DNA of 64,000 nt from Phragmites australis (Eukaryota > Streptophyta > Magnoliopsida > Poales > Poaceae): contig NC_084938.1 of assembly GCF_958298935.1 (NCBI RefSeq), positions 28,997,501-29,061,500 of the forward strand. The letters run 5' to 3'. The position numbers and the translations under genes were made by a program. Within the stretch, counting starts at the first letter, position 1, and each line of letters opens with the position of its first letter. Positions 1 through 10,255 of the stretch are shown here, one piece after another. The notes under the pieces were generated by a model. It was not told where the DNA came from and searched no databases. It saw only the letters and a program-made list of their open reading frames with translations.

Positions 1-655
1 TCGGCATTCCACGACAACTCACAGTCGACAACAGAACGCAATTCGACTCCGGACCGTTCAAAGAATTCTGCGCTGAACTCGGCATCGAGCTATGCTTCAT
101 CGCTATCTGCCACCCACAGTGCAATGGGGCCGTCGAGCGCGCCAATGGCAACATTCTCTCAGGCCTCAATCGACGCCTCATTGGCCTGGCCAAAGGCCTA
201 TGGGTTGAAGAGATCCTGAAGGTCTTGTGGTCCCTCAGCACCACCATTGCACGACCCACAGGGTTCACCCCCTTCCGCCTCTTATACGGTGACGAAGCGA
301 TAACTCCAGCTGAAATCAAAGGATGCTCACTTTGGGTTCAGCTACCATAGACTACCGGAGAAAGAGAGCTCTCCCTCTACCGCGCTGAAGGCACGCAGCT
401 CCATGCCATCCGGAATCTCGACCGCTACATCATGGAAACCAAGGCCTGGTACAATCCCAAGGTTGTGCCATGAAGCGTTGAACCTAGAGACCTGGTGCTT
501 CGGCATGCCCTAGCTTCGGGAAAACTGCGCAACAAATGGGAAGGTCCATACCTAGTCCTTGAGTCCAACAGGCCTGGGTCCTACCGTCTGGCAGACACAG
601 AAGGGACCCCTCTGGACCACAGTTGGAACGCGGGGACCCTCCGCAGGTACTAGGT
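1..655 (+). pseudogene. Ty3/gypsy integrase C-terminal half (element A), decayed
   Basis: Reading frame 3 gives a recognisable gypsy integrase: the second catalytic Asp in VDNRTQF (usually DNGTQF), then a CNGAVERAN block that still has the catalytic Glu, then the C-terminal chromatin/DNA-binding segment RNKWEGPYLVLE near 525-565. In-frame stops lie near 348 and 471, and the frame ends at a TAG near 652, so the gene is dead. The 5' part lies outside the window. Its sequence differs clearly from the integrases of elements B and E, so A is a separate lineage. The frame and motif order place the element on the + strand. Confidence 0.85.
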
Positions 656-907
656 GTAGGAGTCCTCCGCACTACCCCCCCCTCCCAGCAATCAGCTGCA
701 GGATAATCCATAGGCCCCCAGGCTCAGGCCTCCCGGACGGGCCTAATCCATACAAGGTATGCCCTATCACGCACCTCTCCAATTCAGCATGCTAATAGCC
801 TTAGGTTGACACATGCTGAGAATAGCCGCCTGAGCTAGGGGTATTATCTACTGCAATTAGCTATTTGCTCATAACAGTACATACAAAACATAGCTAGAGT
901 TATATCC

Positions 908-2285
908 TTCCTCATGAACCCTCTGGCATCTTGAAGGCCTAGCCTCCGTGCCGGAGAGGTCTGAACCCTCTGACATCTTGGAGGTCTAGCCTCCTTGCCG
1001 GAGAGGTCTGAGAATGCTCCGACATCTTAAAGGCCTAGCCTCCCTGACGGAGAGAGCTAACCCTCCGTTATCTCGAAGGCCTAGCCTCCATGCTGGAGAG
1101 GTCGAGAACCCTCCGATACCTTGAAAGCATAGCCTTAGTGTGGGAGAGGTATGAGAACCCTCCAGCATCTTGAAGGACTAGCCTCTGTGTCGGAGAGGTC
1201 TGAACCCTCCAGCATCTTGAAGGCCTAGCCTTCATGCCGGGGAGGTCTAAACCCTCCGGCATCTTGAAGGCCTAGCCTCCGTGCCAGCGTGGTCTGAACC
1301 CTCCAGCATCTTGAAGGCCTAGCCTCCGTGCCGGCGAGGTCTGAACCCTCTAGTATCTCAAAGGCCTAGCCTCCGTGCCGGAGAGGTCGAGAACCCTCCG
1401 GCATCTTGAAGGCCTAGTCTCCGTGCGGGAGAGGTCTGAGAACCCTACAGCATCTTGAAGGCCAAGCCTCTATGCCGGAGAGGTCTGAACCCTCCAGCAT
1501 CTTGAAGGCCTAGCTTTCATGCCGGGGAGGTCTGAACCCTCCGGCATCTTGAAGGCCTAGCCTCCGTGACCTCTCCGGCATCTTGAAGGCCTAGCCACCA
1601 TGCCGGAGAGAGCTAAACCCTACGATATCTAGAAGGCCTAGCCTCCGTGCCGGAGAGGTCAAGAACCCTTTGGCATCTTGAAGGCCTAGCATCCATGCAG
1701 GAGAGGTCTGAGAACCCTCCAGCATCTTGAAGGCCTAGTCTTCGTGTCGGGGAGGTCTGAACCCTTCGACATCTTGAAGGCCTAGCCTCCGTGCCGGCGA
1801 GATCTGAACCCTCTGGCATCTTGAACGCCTAGCCTCCGTGCCGGAGAGGTCTAAACCCTCCGGCATCTGGAAGGCCTAGTCTCCATGCTAGAGAGGTCTG
1901 AGAACCGTCAGCATCTCGAAGGCCTATCCTCCATGCCGGAGAGGGCTGAACCCTCCGGCATCTGGAAGACCTAGCCTCCATGCCGGAGAGGTCTGAGAAC
2001 CCTCTGGCATCTTGAAGGCCTAGCATCCATGCCGGACAGGGCTGAACCCTCCAGCATCTCGAAGGCCTAGTCTCTGTGCCGGAGAAGTCTGAACCCTCCG
2101 GCATCTTGAAGGCCTAGCCTCCGTGCTGGAGAGGTCTAAACCCTCTGGCATCTTGAAGGCCTAGCCTTCATGCCGGAGACATCTGAATCCTCCAGCATCT
2201 TGAAGGCCTAGCCTCCGTGCCGAAGAGGTACCAACCCCTTGGCATCTTGAAGGCCTAGCCTCCGTGCCAGCAAGGTTGCATCAAA
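908..2285. repeat. Minisatellite of ~47-50 bp units, about 28 copies
   Basis: A tandem array whose unit reads roughly AACCCTCCGGCATCTTGAAG, then GCCTAGCCTC and CGTGCCGGAGAGGTCTG. Some copies carry an extra AG after the last CTG. Copies differ by scattered substitutions such as CCGG/CCAG/CTGG. All minus-strand open frames here are repetitive by-products of the unit and are not genes. The array lies between the integrase end and the antisense ORF of element A, where Tat-lineage gypsy elements often hold tandem repeats. Confidence 0.9.
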
Positions 2286-2803
2286 CCACTAACCATGAAG
2301 AGTCTAGCTCTGCTCACACCCAACGCAACTAGGCACCCCTAAAAAATCGCACCCTTCGACCGCTAGCAGCCACAGACTGCGAGGGGGCCAGGAAGGAGGT
2401 GACAAACAAAGTGTCGGTGTGATCAAAATTAAAAAGGCAAAAAGTGAAGTCAAAACAGTGCGAGTTTATTCATACACGACATATACAACTATTGCACTCA
2501 GCTAACTGCCATACATTGAATCCAGGCCTAACAAACGTGCTAGCCTATTACGCCTCCCCGGAGTACTATGGGATGTGGAAGGCGCTAGATCGCCGCTCCT
2601 CCCCAAAGTACCATGAGATGTGGAGGATCGACTCCTGTAGAGGCACATGGAGTGACGACGAGGGTACCCCCAGCACGAAGACCTCCTATCAAAAATAGAA
2701 TCCCCCTGAACTCGGGAAGATGAAGGTTCCGCCGGGAAGGGGTACGTATCAAAGGCAGAATAGTCCAGCTCCTCCTACGACACCTCCGCAGCCTCCATAT
2801 CCT
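2286..2803. other. Non-coding 3' region of element A
   Basis: I see no gene here. The stretch links the minisatellite to the antisense ORF of element A. It contains a short diverged direct repeat (two CTCC-CC-AGTAC-ATG-GATGTGGA blocks near 2555-2625) and purine-rich DNA near 2405-2460. Confidence 0.4.
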
Positions 2804-4565
2804 CTACCTTGATTTCAGCCATGACGTCATCAAGGATTTTCGAAGGCACCCTCCCGTCAAGACCCCGTGGAAGAACAAGACGCCGAGAGATGTGTGGACC
2901 AACGGCCTCCCAAGCTGTCCACAATCGTCCTTCTCAACAAAACACGCCTCCGAGGCAGAAGTAGAAGCAGAAGCAATGGGGTCCTCTGGTTCCTCCTTAA
3001 CCAAGATGTCGGCAACCACCTCCGGATCTACGCGCCCTTGGGAATCATGAGGCAGAATGAAAAGATCCCACCACCGCCTCCGAAAAGGTAAGGTGGCCCT
3101 GGACAGTCGGGACACAGTAGACCCCTCCCCGGAGGTAGCATCCCGAGCGCGGGTGAGGCCCCATATGGCCTCGGGTCACCACACTTGTAGGCACAAATCC
3201 TACTCAAGTTATCCACATGGCGCGAACATTCCAGAACAACACAAACATAGATAATGACAAGCAGGAGGCAGACATTGTTCTATTTGGCGAACGAAACCAA
3301 AAAACATGAAGCGAGAGAGGGTGGTCAACATACTAGGACTCCAACGCCCCACAAGAAGAGAAGAAAAACAAAAATAGCAGCCTTCTTAGAGCTACACCTC
3401 TGGAGGCAGATCTTGCGAAGCGTTGTCCACATGCGGAGACTGTTCCCGCGGAGCGATGACCGGATGCGAAGGATGCCCAGATGGCGGCGGTGCATCTGGG
3501 AGTTCCGGACGAGGAGCCTGGCCCCTCACAGAAGAGCCCGAGTGGGGAGCTCCTCTACCGCTCAGCTTCACATGAGCGGCCATGTAACGCAGCATCACGG
3601 TTTGGCCAGGCTTCACCCATACTCCCTGGCGGAAGTTGTCCAAGGCCGCGTGAACCTCCACAGGGGGCGCCTCTGGCTAGAAACCCTCGATCATGGAGTC
3701 CGGCACCAGCTGCTCCAACGCTTCGAGCAGGCGAAGCCCCGTCTGGTGCAGCAAGGCCAGCTGGAGCACCAAGGCCACGAATACACTAGACTTCACGTAG
3801 GCCTTAGCAGCGTTGGCCATCGCCCTTGCGACAGACCGGAGCCAACTGAGTGTCGGGACCAGCGCCTCCGAGCCAGAAGGTATTGGCGGGCCCTCAGCCC
3901 CAAGTCCACTCAAAGCATCATGAGTGGCTCGGGCTGCCTCCGACAAATGCTCAGCTAGCCCGTGGTGCTCTACGCACAGTGTCTCCTCTGCTGCCTGAGC
4001 CTCCCTCAGCTTCCGTTGGATTTCGGCCACTGTAATCTGGAGGACCTTGGCATCACCTTCTGCTGACACATGAGCTGCGACGGCCTCCTCGACGGACGCC
4101 TCCACTTCCCGGAGAGCTTCGGTAGCGTTTCGCGTGGCAGCCTCCGCACGCTCCTACCATGCCACCTCCTCTTGCCGAACACCCTTCTCGCGCTCCCAAC
4201 ACATGGCCTCTTCCTGCAGAATACCCTCCGCGGCCTCCGCTCGCTTCTCAGCCTCCTCCAAGGTGCGATGAAGTCCTGCCACTTCGTCTTGAGTCATGTC
4301 ATGGGCCATGGCGAAGGCCTGATGCCGTGAACACCCTAGCGCCCTTGTCGAAAGTAGTTGCTGCGCAACACGACACATGAACGGTAAGGTGAGCAGCCCA
4401 AAAAACTACGGCCAAAGAAACCTTGGGCAAGAGCATACCTGCCAGGCCGCCACCTCTAGGCACGCCTCCACTTCCTCTGGAGGGCTCCGAGCCGTAGATA
4501 GCTCAATCTCACCGCTCCTAAGGCAAGATGAGGTGGAGGTGAAATCTTTCAGCTCCTCCGGGTGA
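2804..4565 (-). pseudogene. Antisense coiled-coil ORF of Tat-type gypsy element A, decayed
   Basis: Minus-strand pieces line up in the order expected for the antisense ORF that Grande/Retand/Ogre-like elements carry downstream of pol. First comes an Ala/Glu-rich coiled coil (4378-3950). Then a C-terminal domain containing ALVPTLSWLRSVARAMANA and LALLHQTGLRLLEALEQLVP (about 3870-3690). Then, past an in-frame TAG near 3680, VHAALDNFRQGVWV and a Pro/His-rich tail. A last acidic piece with VKEEPEDP lies near 2985. The N-terminal gypsy-type-transposon domain is absent, since the frame stops at the boundary with element B. Function in the element life cycle is not established. Confidence 0.7.
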
Positions 4566-4988
4566 AGCGCGAAGTCTTCCGAAGTCAGGGTATGATTGCG
4601 TCGGTGTATTCATGGCTGGCTTGATGAAGATGATGGCAATTTGGAGGAGCTCGGTGTAGTTGTAGCGGCGCTGTGGTGTGGATGACAGTGGCAGCCTTCA
4701 CTCCACTACAGTGCCCAGACGATCGGTCTAGGGTTTAGGCGTGTATGGGTGTGCGTTAGCTGCGTGAGATAGATCACCCACGAGCCTCAGTATACCCCCT
4801 GTTATATTATAGCGCTGTGTGGAACGGGACCGCAACAAATAGGTTGGTTGGCCCCCGATCAGGGCGCGTGGGGAGTGGGGCTCCCCCGTTTATCTCGGTC
4901 CATCTAGTTAGGATATGTTCGGTTGCACGTTAGATGGTTTGCCGAGATCAAATCCAACAAATTATTGTCGATTTCCTAACCTTCGACA
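4566..4988 (+). repeat. Probable 5' LTR (right end) of gypsy element B
   Basis: The segment ends in ...TTCGACA, with a terminal CA, two bases before a primer-binding-site-like sequence, as expected for the 3' edge of a 5' LTR. A TTATATTATA box near 4801-4811 could be the LTR promoter. I could not find the left edge, because no second copy of this LTR is visible in the window. Part of the interval may belong to element A. Confidence 0.5.
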
Positions 4989-4990
4989 GT

Positions 4991-5008
4991 TGGCGCACCA
5001 GGTATGGG
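4991..5008 (+). other. Primer-binding site of element B
   Basis: TGGCGCACCAGGTATGGG follows the presumed LTR end after a GT spacer. It matches in form the PBS of elements E and F in this window (TGGCGCGCCA followed by a purine-rich stretch). The tRNA that primes it was not determined. Confidence 0.6.
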
Positions 5009-5034
5009 CCTTCATCTGTTTTTCAGGATCAAAC

Positions 5035-7863
5035 ATGTCTCCAGTGTGCGCTTACATTGGATTCTCTGACGACGGTTTCTATGACAACTTTGGATCATCT
5101 GCATCCACGCTTCCATCGACTCGATCTCCTTCGGAGATCACCTTCGGCAGTCTGGCCTTCCAATGGGGCACTCGGGGCAATCTGATCTACACCAACATTG
5201 TCGAGTCCGAATCTTTAGACCCATGCCGCAAGGTAGGCTACCACGACTGGGACCCTGATGAGCCATCTATCCTAAGGTGCTTAAACCGTGAAGAGGATGA
5301 GGAGAGCGAAGGAAGCAGCCACACAGATCGGCGAGTTAACATGGTTAACTTGGATGGCATGCTCGATGACGGCGAGGCGTCCAATAACCAGGAGGTCGAT
5401 TAGACACCTGCAGCCACCGCCGCAGTAGCAGCTGCAACTGCTGTCGGGGCTGCACCAGGAGTAGCCCCCCGGGATCCACCTCCAGCACTGGTCGACCCTA
5501 ATTTGGTTGGTCCGAGTACACAACTCCCTTAGGGGCAGCCTCTGTGTCAAATATAGAATACCCGAGTTGCTCCCCAGGCGAATTCGAACCCTCCACCCGT
5601 CGCTCAGGTGGCAACTCCAGCCGGATCACGACGTTCGGTGGCAACCCCGCCACAGGTACAACTCGGTCTCGATCAGGTGTTCAAGATGCTAGAGATGAAT
5701 ATCCAAGGAACAAGGATGCTCTTGGACCATCTTCTAGTCAATCTGGACGCTAACAACCCTTTGACTCCCATGGTTTAGAGGATGACTATAATGCTCGCTA
5801 CAGTGCAACAACAAATGGCTCGCGGAGCTATCCCTGCACCCCAGGGATCTGAGCACCCTAGTCGGGTGCCAGCAAGGTCGAGGAGTTGACAACAAGGCAA
5901 TCAATCTCAACGAACACCCAACTAGCGCAGCCGAGTTGAGCCTTCAGTGGTATCAATTTCCTCACACCGAAACCATGGGCCTCAACCTTCTCGGAATCGG
6001 TCTGTCGACCTAAGGGAATGCCTTCAAGAATGCGATCTTCAGCAAGTCAACGGTCAAAGGGAGGAACGTGAAAGAGATGAACGGCAACATCGCAGAGACA
6101 GGTCGCCTGCTTGAGATCGACGACCCATGTCCTTGACTCCAAGGGGTAGATCACTGGCTCGCAGTAGTCGACACAGGTCTCCAACTCCAAGGGATGAATC
6201 GTTGAGTCCGCACCGATGATCTCCAAATAATTCAGGAGTGCTCATAGGGTGTCGTGCATTCACATTGGACCTCTGAGTAGTCAAGTGGCTTGAAAAATTT
6301 AGGCCGGGACCTATCGAGAAGTATGATGGCAGGACCAACCCAACCGATTGGCTACAAATCTGTACTACTGTTATTGTGGCGGCCGGAGGAAATGAGAAGG
6401 TGATGGCCAACTACTTGCAGACTGCCTTACAAGGGCCCGCAAGGTCTTGGCTAATGAACCTGCCACGCAATTCTATTCGGCTGTGGTCGGATTTATACAA
6501 CCAATTTGTCACCAATTTCCAAGGCACCTATGAGCATCCAGGGAAGGAAGACGACCTCCATCGGTTGGATCAAGGAAAGGATTGGTCTCTCTGAGATTTT
6601 ATCCGATGATTCAATAATGTATGCAACATGATCCCAGACATCACCGACCAGTCGGTATTCATGGAAATCAGACAACCTCGGACGACCAAAGATCTATTCA
6701 ATCTGGCCTACAAGTATGCACTGGCTGCCGAGGCCCACGAGTGGCGTGATGAACGCGAGAAGGGTGTCAAATTGAACACCATGAAGCCTAACTCGTCCAA
6801 ACAAGGGTCGGGGAAGAAAAACAAGGATCAGGACGATAAACGCAAGAACCCAGATTCCAGTGTTGCAGTGGTCGACCAGAAAAAGACCTGTAATACTCGA
6901 GATGATAAGGGTCAAAGTCGGGGAGGCAAGAAGTGGTGCCCTATTCACAAATCGTCCCAGCATGACTTCGAAGAGTGCACCGTGATGAAGAAAAAGCTTG
7001 ATGAGATGCAAGAGAAGAACAGGTTGGCCGGCAAGGATTCGGGTTCAAAATCCAGGGACGATGAGAATGACTTATGGGAATTCGAGCACGCGCTGGCGCA
7101 CATCTTCAGAGGATCTGCCTCATACGAATCCAAGAGGAAGTACAATGCAGTCGAGAGAGAAATCAACACTGCTACACCTGTAATCCCCCAATACTTCATG
7201 TTGTCAAAGGTGCCGATTGCTTTTGAGCGGGCTGACCACCCCGGATCGGTCCCTCACCCAGGCCAGTATCTGCTTGTGGTCGAGCCCACCATTAGGAACA
7301 TAAAGGTCGGTCGAACCTTAGTCAATGGTGGAAGCTTGTTAAACTTGATATTCGTGAAGACTTTGGATGCCATGCAGATTCCAAGAACCAAGCTCCGACC
7401 GGGAGCCCAACCATTTCATGGCATAACTCTAGGATATTCATCTCTTCCGCTTGGTCACATTGAGCTGCCGGTCACGTTTGGCACGCCCGACAACTTCCGC
7501 ACGGAGAAAATTCTCTTTGATGTGGAAGATTTCGAGACTGCATACAACGTGATTCTGAGCCGCCCAACATTAGCCAAGTTCAAGGCCATGGTGCATTATG
7601 CATACCAAATGGTCAAAATCCCTAGCTCAAAGGGAACCCTAATAGTTCAGGGAGACCAGCGAGTAGCCTTCAAGTGTGACAAGAAAAGCTTGGACATGGT
7701 TGAGCAGCTTACCAGGCAGCCATCCGATGAAACTGAGCCAAGCCACAAGCACTCAAGGCTGAAGATCGCTGCTAAGCCTAACAACAGCACCAAAGTCCTG
7801 CCTTTGGACCCTGTAGAGACATCCAAGATGGTTAGGGTTGGTTACACCCTCGACCCCAAATAG
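5035..7863 (+). pseudogene. gag-protease of gypsy element B
   Basis: An ATG at 5035 opens a 123-codon acidic N-terminal piece that ends in TAG at 5404. Gag resumes after several frame breaks with the conserved core AAGGNEKVMANYLQTAL and ARSWLMNLPRNS (6380-6475). Stops follow near 6592 and 6606. From 6628 a 411-codon frame holds a CX2HX4HX4C-like knuckle (CPIHKSSQHDFEEC, about 6940-6980) and the aspartic protease. The protease active-site loop reads LVNGGSLLNL where family members have DGG, so the catalytic Asp is Asn and the enzyme should be inactive. The frame runs to 7863 and leads directly into the RT. Confidence 0.85.
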
Positions 7864-9027
7864 GAATTTGAGCTCATCACTTTCCTTTGGGCAAACTGAG
7901 ATGTGTTTGTGTGGCAACCATCCGACATGCCCGGAGTCCCAGGGAGGTGATTGAGCACAAGCTGGCTATTAAACCTGACGCCAAGCTGGTAAAGCAGAAG
8001 CTCAGGAGATTTGCACCAGACAGGAAACAAGCTATTTAGGAGGAGATCGACAAGCTCCAGAAGGCGGGATTCATCCGAGAAATCCTTCATCCCGAGTGGT
8101 TAGCCAATCCAGTCATGGTGAAGAAATCCGATGGCCAGTGGAGAATATGTGTCGACTTCATCGGCCTTAGTAAAGCATGTCTCAAGGACTCCTTTCCTCT
8201 ACCGAGAATCGATCAGCTAGTCGACTCGACCTCGGGGTGCGAATTGCTTAGTTTTCTAGATGCCTACGTGAGGTATCACCAAATTAGCATGAGCAAAGAG
8301 GATGAGGAGAAGACCTATTTTGTAACATCTTTTAGTGTATTCTGTTATACAAAGATGCCTTTTGGTTTAAAGAGTGCTAATGTGACTTATCAACAATGTA
8401 TACAAGGTTGTTTGCATTCGCAAATTGGTCGGAACGTAGAAGCCTATGTCGATGATATTGTTGTCAAAACTAAGACTAAAGACATCCTGATTGGTGACCT
8501 TAGTGAAACGTTCAACAACCTCAGGAAGTATCGTATAATGCTTAATCCCGAGAAGTGCACGTTAGGTGTTCCATCCGGCAAGCTACTCAGTTTCCTGGTG
8601 GTGTACACTAAAGGAAGTACAGAAACTTACAGGTTGCATGATGGCCCTTAGTCGGTTCGTCTTCAGGATGGGTGAACGAGGTATGCCTTTCTTCAAGCTT
8701 CTCAAGAAGCACGACAGGTTCAAATGGACGAAAGAGGCCGAGTCAGCTTTCCATGACTTGAAAAGGTACTTATCCTCTCCTCCAGTCTTAACTTCCCCTA
8801 ACCCAGAAGAAGAGCTCCTATTATACATTTTAGCTACCCCACAAGTGGTAAGTACGGTACTAGTAGTTGAGCGGGAGTCCACCGACAAGTGAGATCGAGT
8901 ACAGAGGCCTATCTACTATGTTAGTGAAGTTCTACATGACACCAAGACGAGATATCCGTAGGTCCAAAAAATGCTTTACTCTGTTTTGATGACATCGCGA
9001 AAGCTACGACACTAATTCCAGGCGCAT
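7864..9027 (+). pseudogene. Reverse transcriptase and first RNase H of element B
   Basis: RT fingers and palm can be followed from 7960 (EHKLAIKPDAK) through RICVDFIGLSKAC, FPLPRIDQLVDSTSG, MPFGLKSANVTYQ and the catalytic box AYVDDIVVK near 8440-8465. A TGA near 7900, a frame change near 7935 and a TAG near 8037 interrupt the start. A frameshift near 8600 separates the RT from the connection and RNase H part (FFKLLKKHDRFKWTKEAESAF, 8690-8755). A further stop is at 8890. The catalytic YVDD is intact but the protein could not be made. Confidence 0.85.
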
Positions 9028-9540
9028 ATGATCAACATCATTTCAACTTTCCTGATCAGAGATGTCCTTCACAATCGAGAGGTAGTTGGGCGAATAGCCA
9101 ATTGGGCAGTTGAGCTAGGCGAGTTCGATGTCAAATTCATCCCACAGACGACAATCAAGTCACGAGTGCTGGCTGATTTCATCACAGAGTGGACGCACGT
9201 TGACACAACAGAGCCAAAGGTGGTCGATAACTACTGGATGATGTACTTCGACTGGTCTTTTACGCTTAGCAGCTCGGGGGCTAGAATAGTACTGACCTCG
9301 CCGACTGGTGATGAACTCATGTACGTGGTTCAATTTAATTTTCGCGCATCTAACAATGTTGCGGAATACAAGGGACTAGTAAACGGGCTCTGCATAGCAA
9401 TTTCACTCGGGATTCATCGACTGCTTATGAGTGGGGACTCGCAATTAGTCATAAATCAAGTGCAGAAGGAGTACTAGTGCTCGGACGACAACATGGCGGC
9501 GTATCTAAATGAGGTACGAAAGCTCAAGCAAAAGTTTGAT
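9028..9540 (+). pseudogene. Second, archaeal-type RNase H domain of element B
   Basis: A 149-codon frame includes ITEWTHVDT, then MMYFDWSFTLSSSGARIVL, where the first catalytic Asp survives in YFDWS (usually FDGS). NNVAEYKGLVNGL holds the Glu, and LLMSGDSQLVINQV holds the next Asp. The frame ends in TAG at 9475. A duplicated RNase H before integrase is a hallmark of the Tat lineage and supports that classification. Confidence 0.75.
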
Positions 9541-10255
9541 TGACTGGAAGTTATGTATATTTCCAGGAAAGACAACTTCCAGGCTGACCAGCTTGCCAGG
9601 CTCGCTTTGTCTCGATCACCAGTACCAACAGGAGTCTTCATTGAGAAACTTCTCAAACCATCTGTCCCGACAGCTCAGAGTACGAATGTTGCCCAACCTG
9701 ATCAGCAGATTGACCAGGTCAGCGAGGCAGACCAAGCAGATACAGAGGCTACTCTACTCGAATACAAGGTGACTTGGATGACTCCATTCCAAACATACCT
9801 TGAGGGTCAAGGGGTCCCTAACAATGATGCGTCTGCAGAGAAAATTGCACGTAAGGCCCGGCTGTATACGCGGCTGACAACAAGCTCTACCAAAAGGGGA
9901 GTAACAGAATCTTGATGAAATGCATCACTCAGGAAGAGGGCAGCAAATTGTTGTTCGATATCCATGGAGGCATCTGTGGCAATTATGCTTCATACCGCAC
10001 ACTGGTCAGAAAAGCTTTCCGTCAAGGATTTTATTAGCCAACTGCCCTCCAGGATACTCGTGAGCTGGTCAAAAAGTGCTAAAGCTACCAATTTTACGCA
10101 CGGCAGACCACCTGACTAGCCCAATCGCTGCAAACTATTCCTCTATTTTGGCCTTTCGCTGTATGGGATCTAGACATCTTGGGATAGTTCCTGAGAGCCC
10201 CAGGCGGCTACAAGTTCCTTTTCGTGGCAATAGACATGTTCACAAAGTGGATGGA
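9541..10255 (+). pseudogene. Integrase N-terminal half of element B, cut by the solo LTR
   Basis: After a tether region (9553-9900), the HHCC domain and first part of the core are readable: LMKCITQEEGSKLL, CGNYASYRTLVRKAFRQGFY, then a TAG near 10034, then WDLDILG with the first catalytic Asp (another stop follows), AIDMFTKW and an end at ATGGA (10251-10255). Those five bases are repeated at 14211-14215. Reading across gives TTC ACA AAG TGG ATG GAG GCC, so the insertion explains the interruption exactly. Confidence 0.8.

Noticed and set aside
908..2285. A CRISPR-like array, because of regular ~47-bp repeats
   Set aside because: There are no unique spacers. The whole unit repeats with mutations, and the surroundings are plant retrotransposon DNA.
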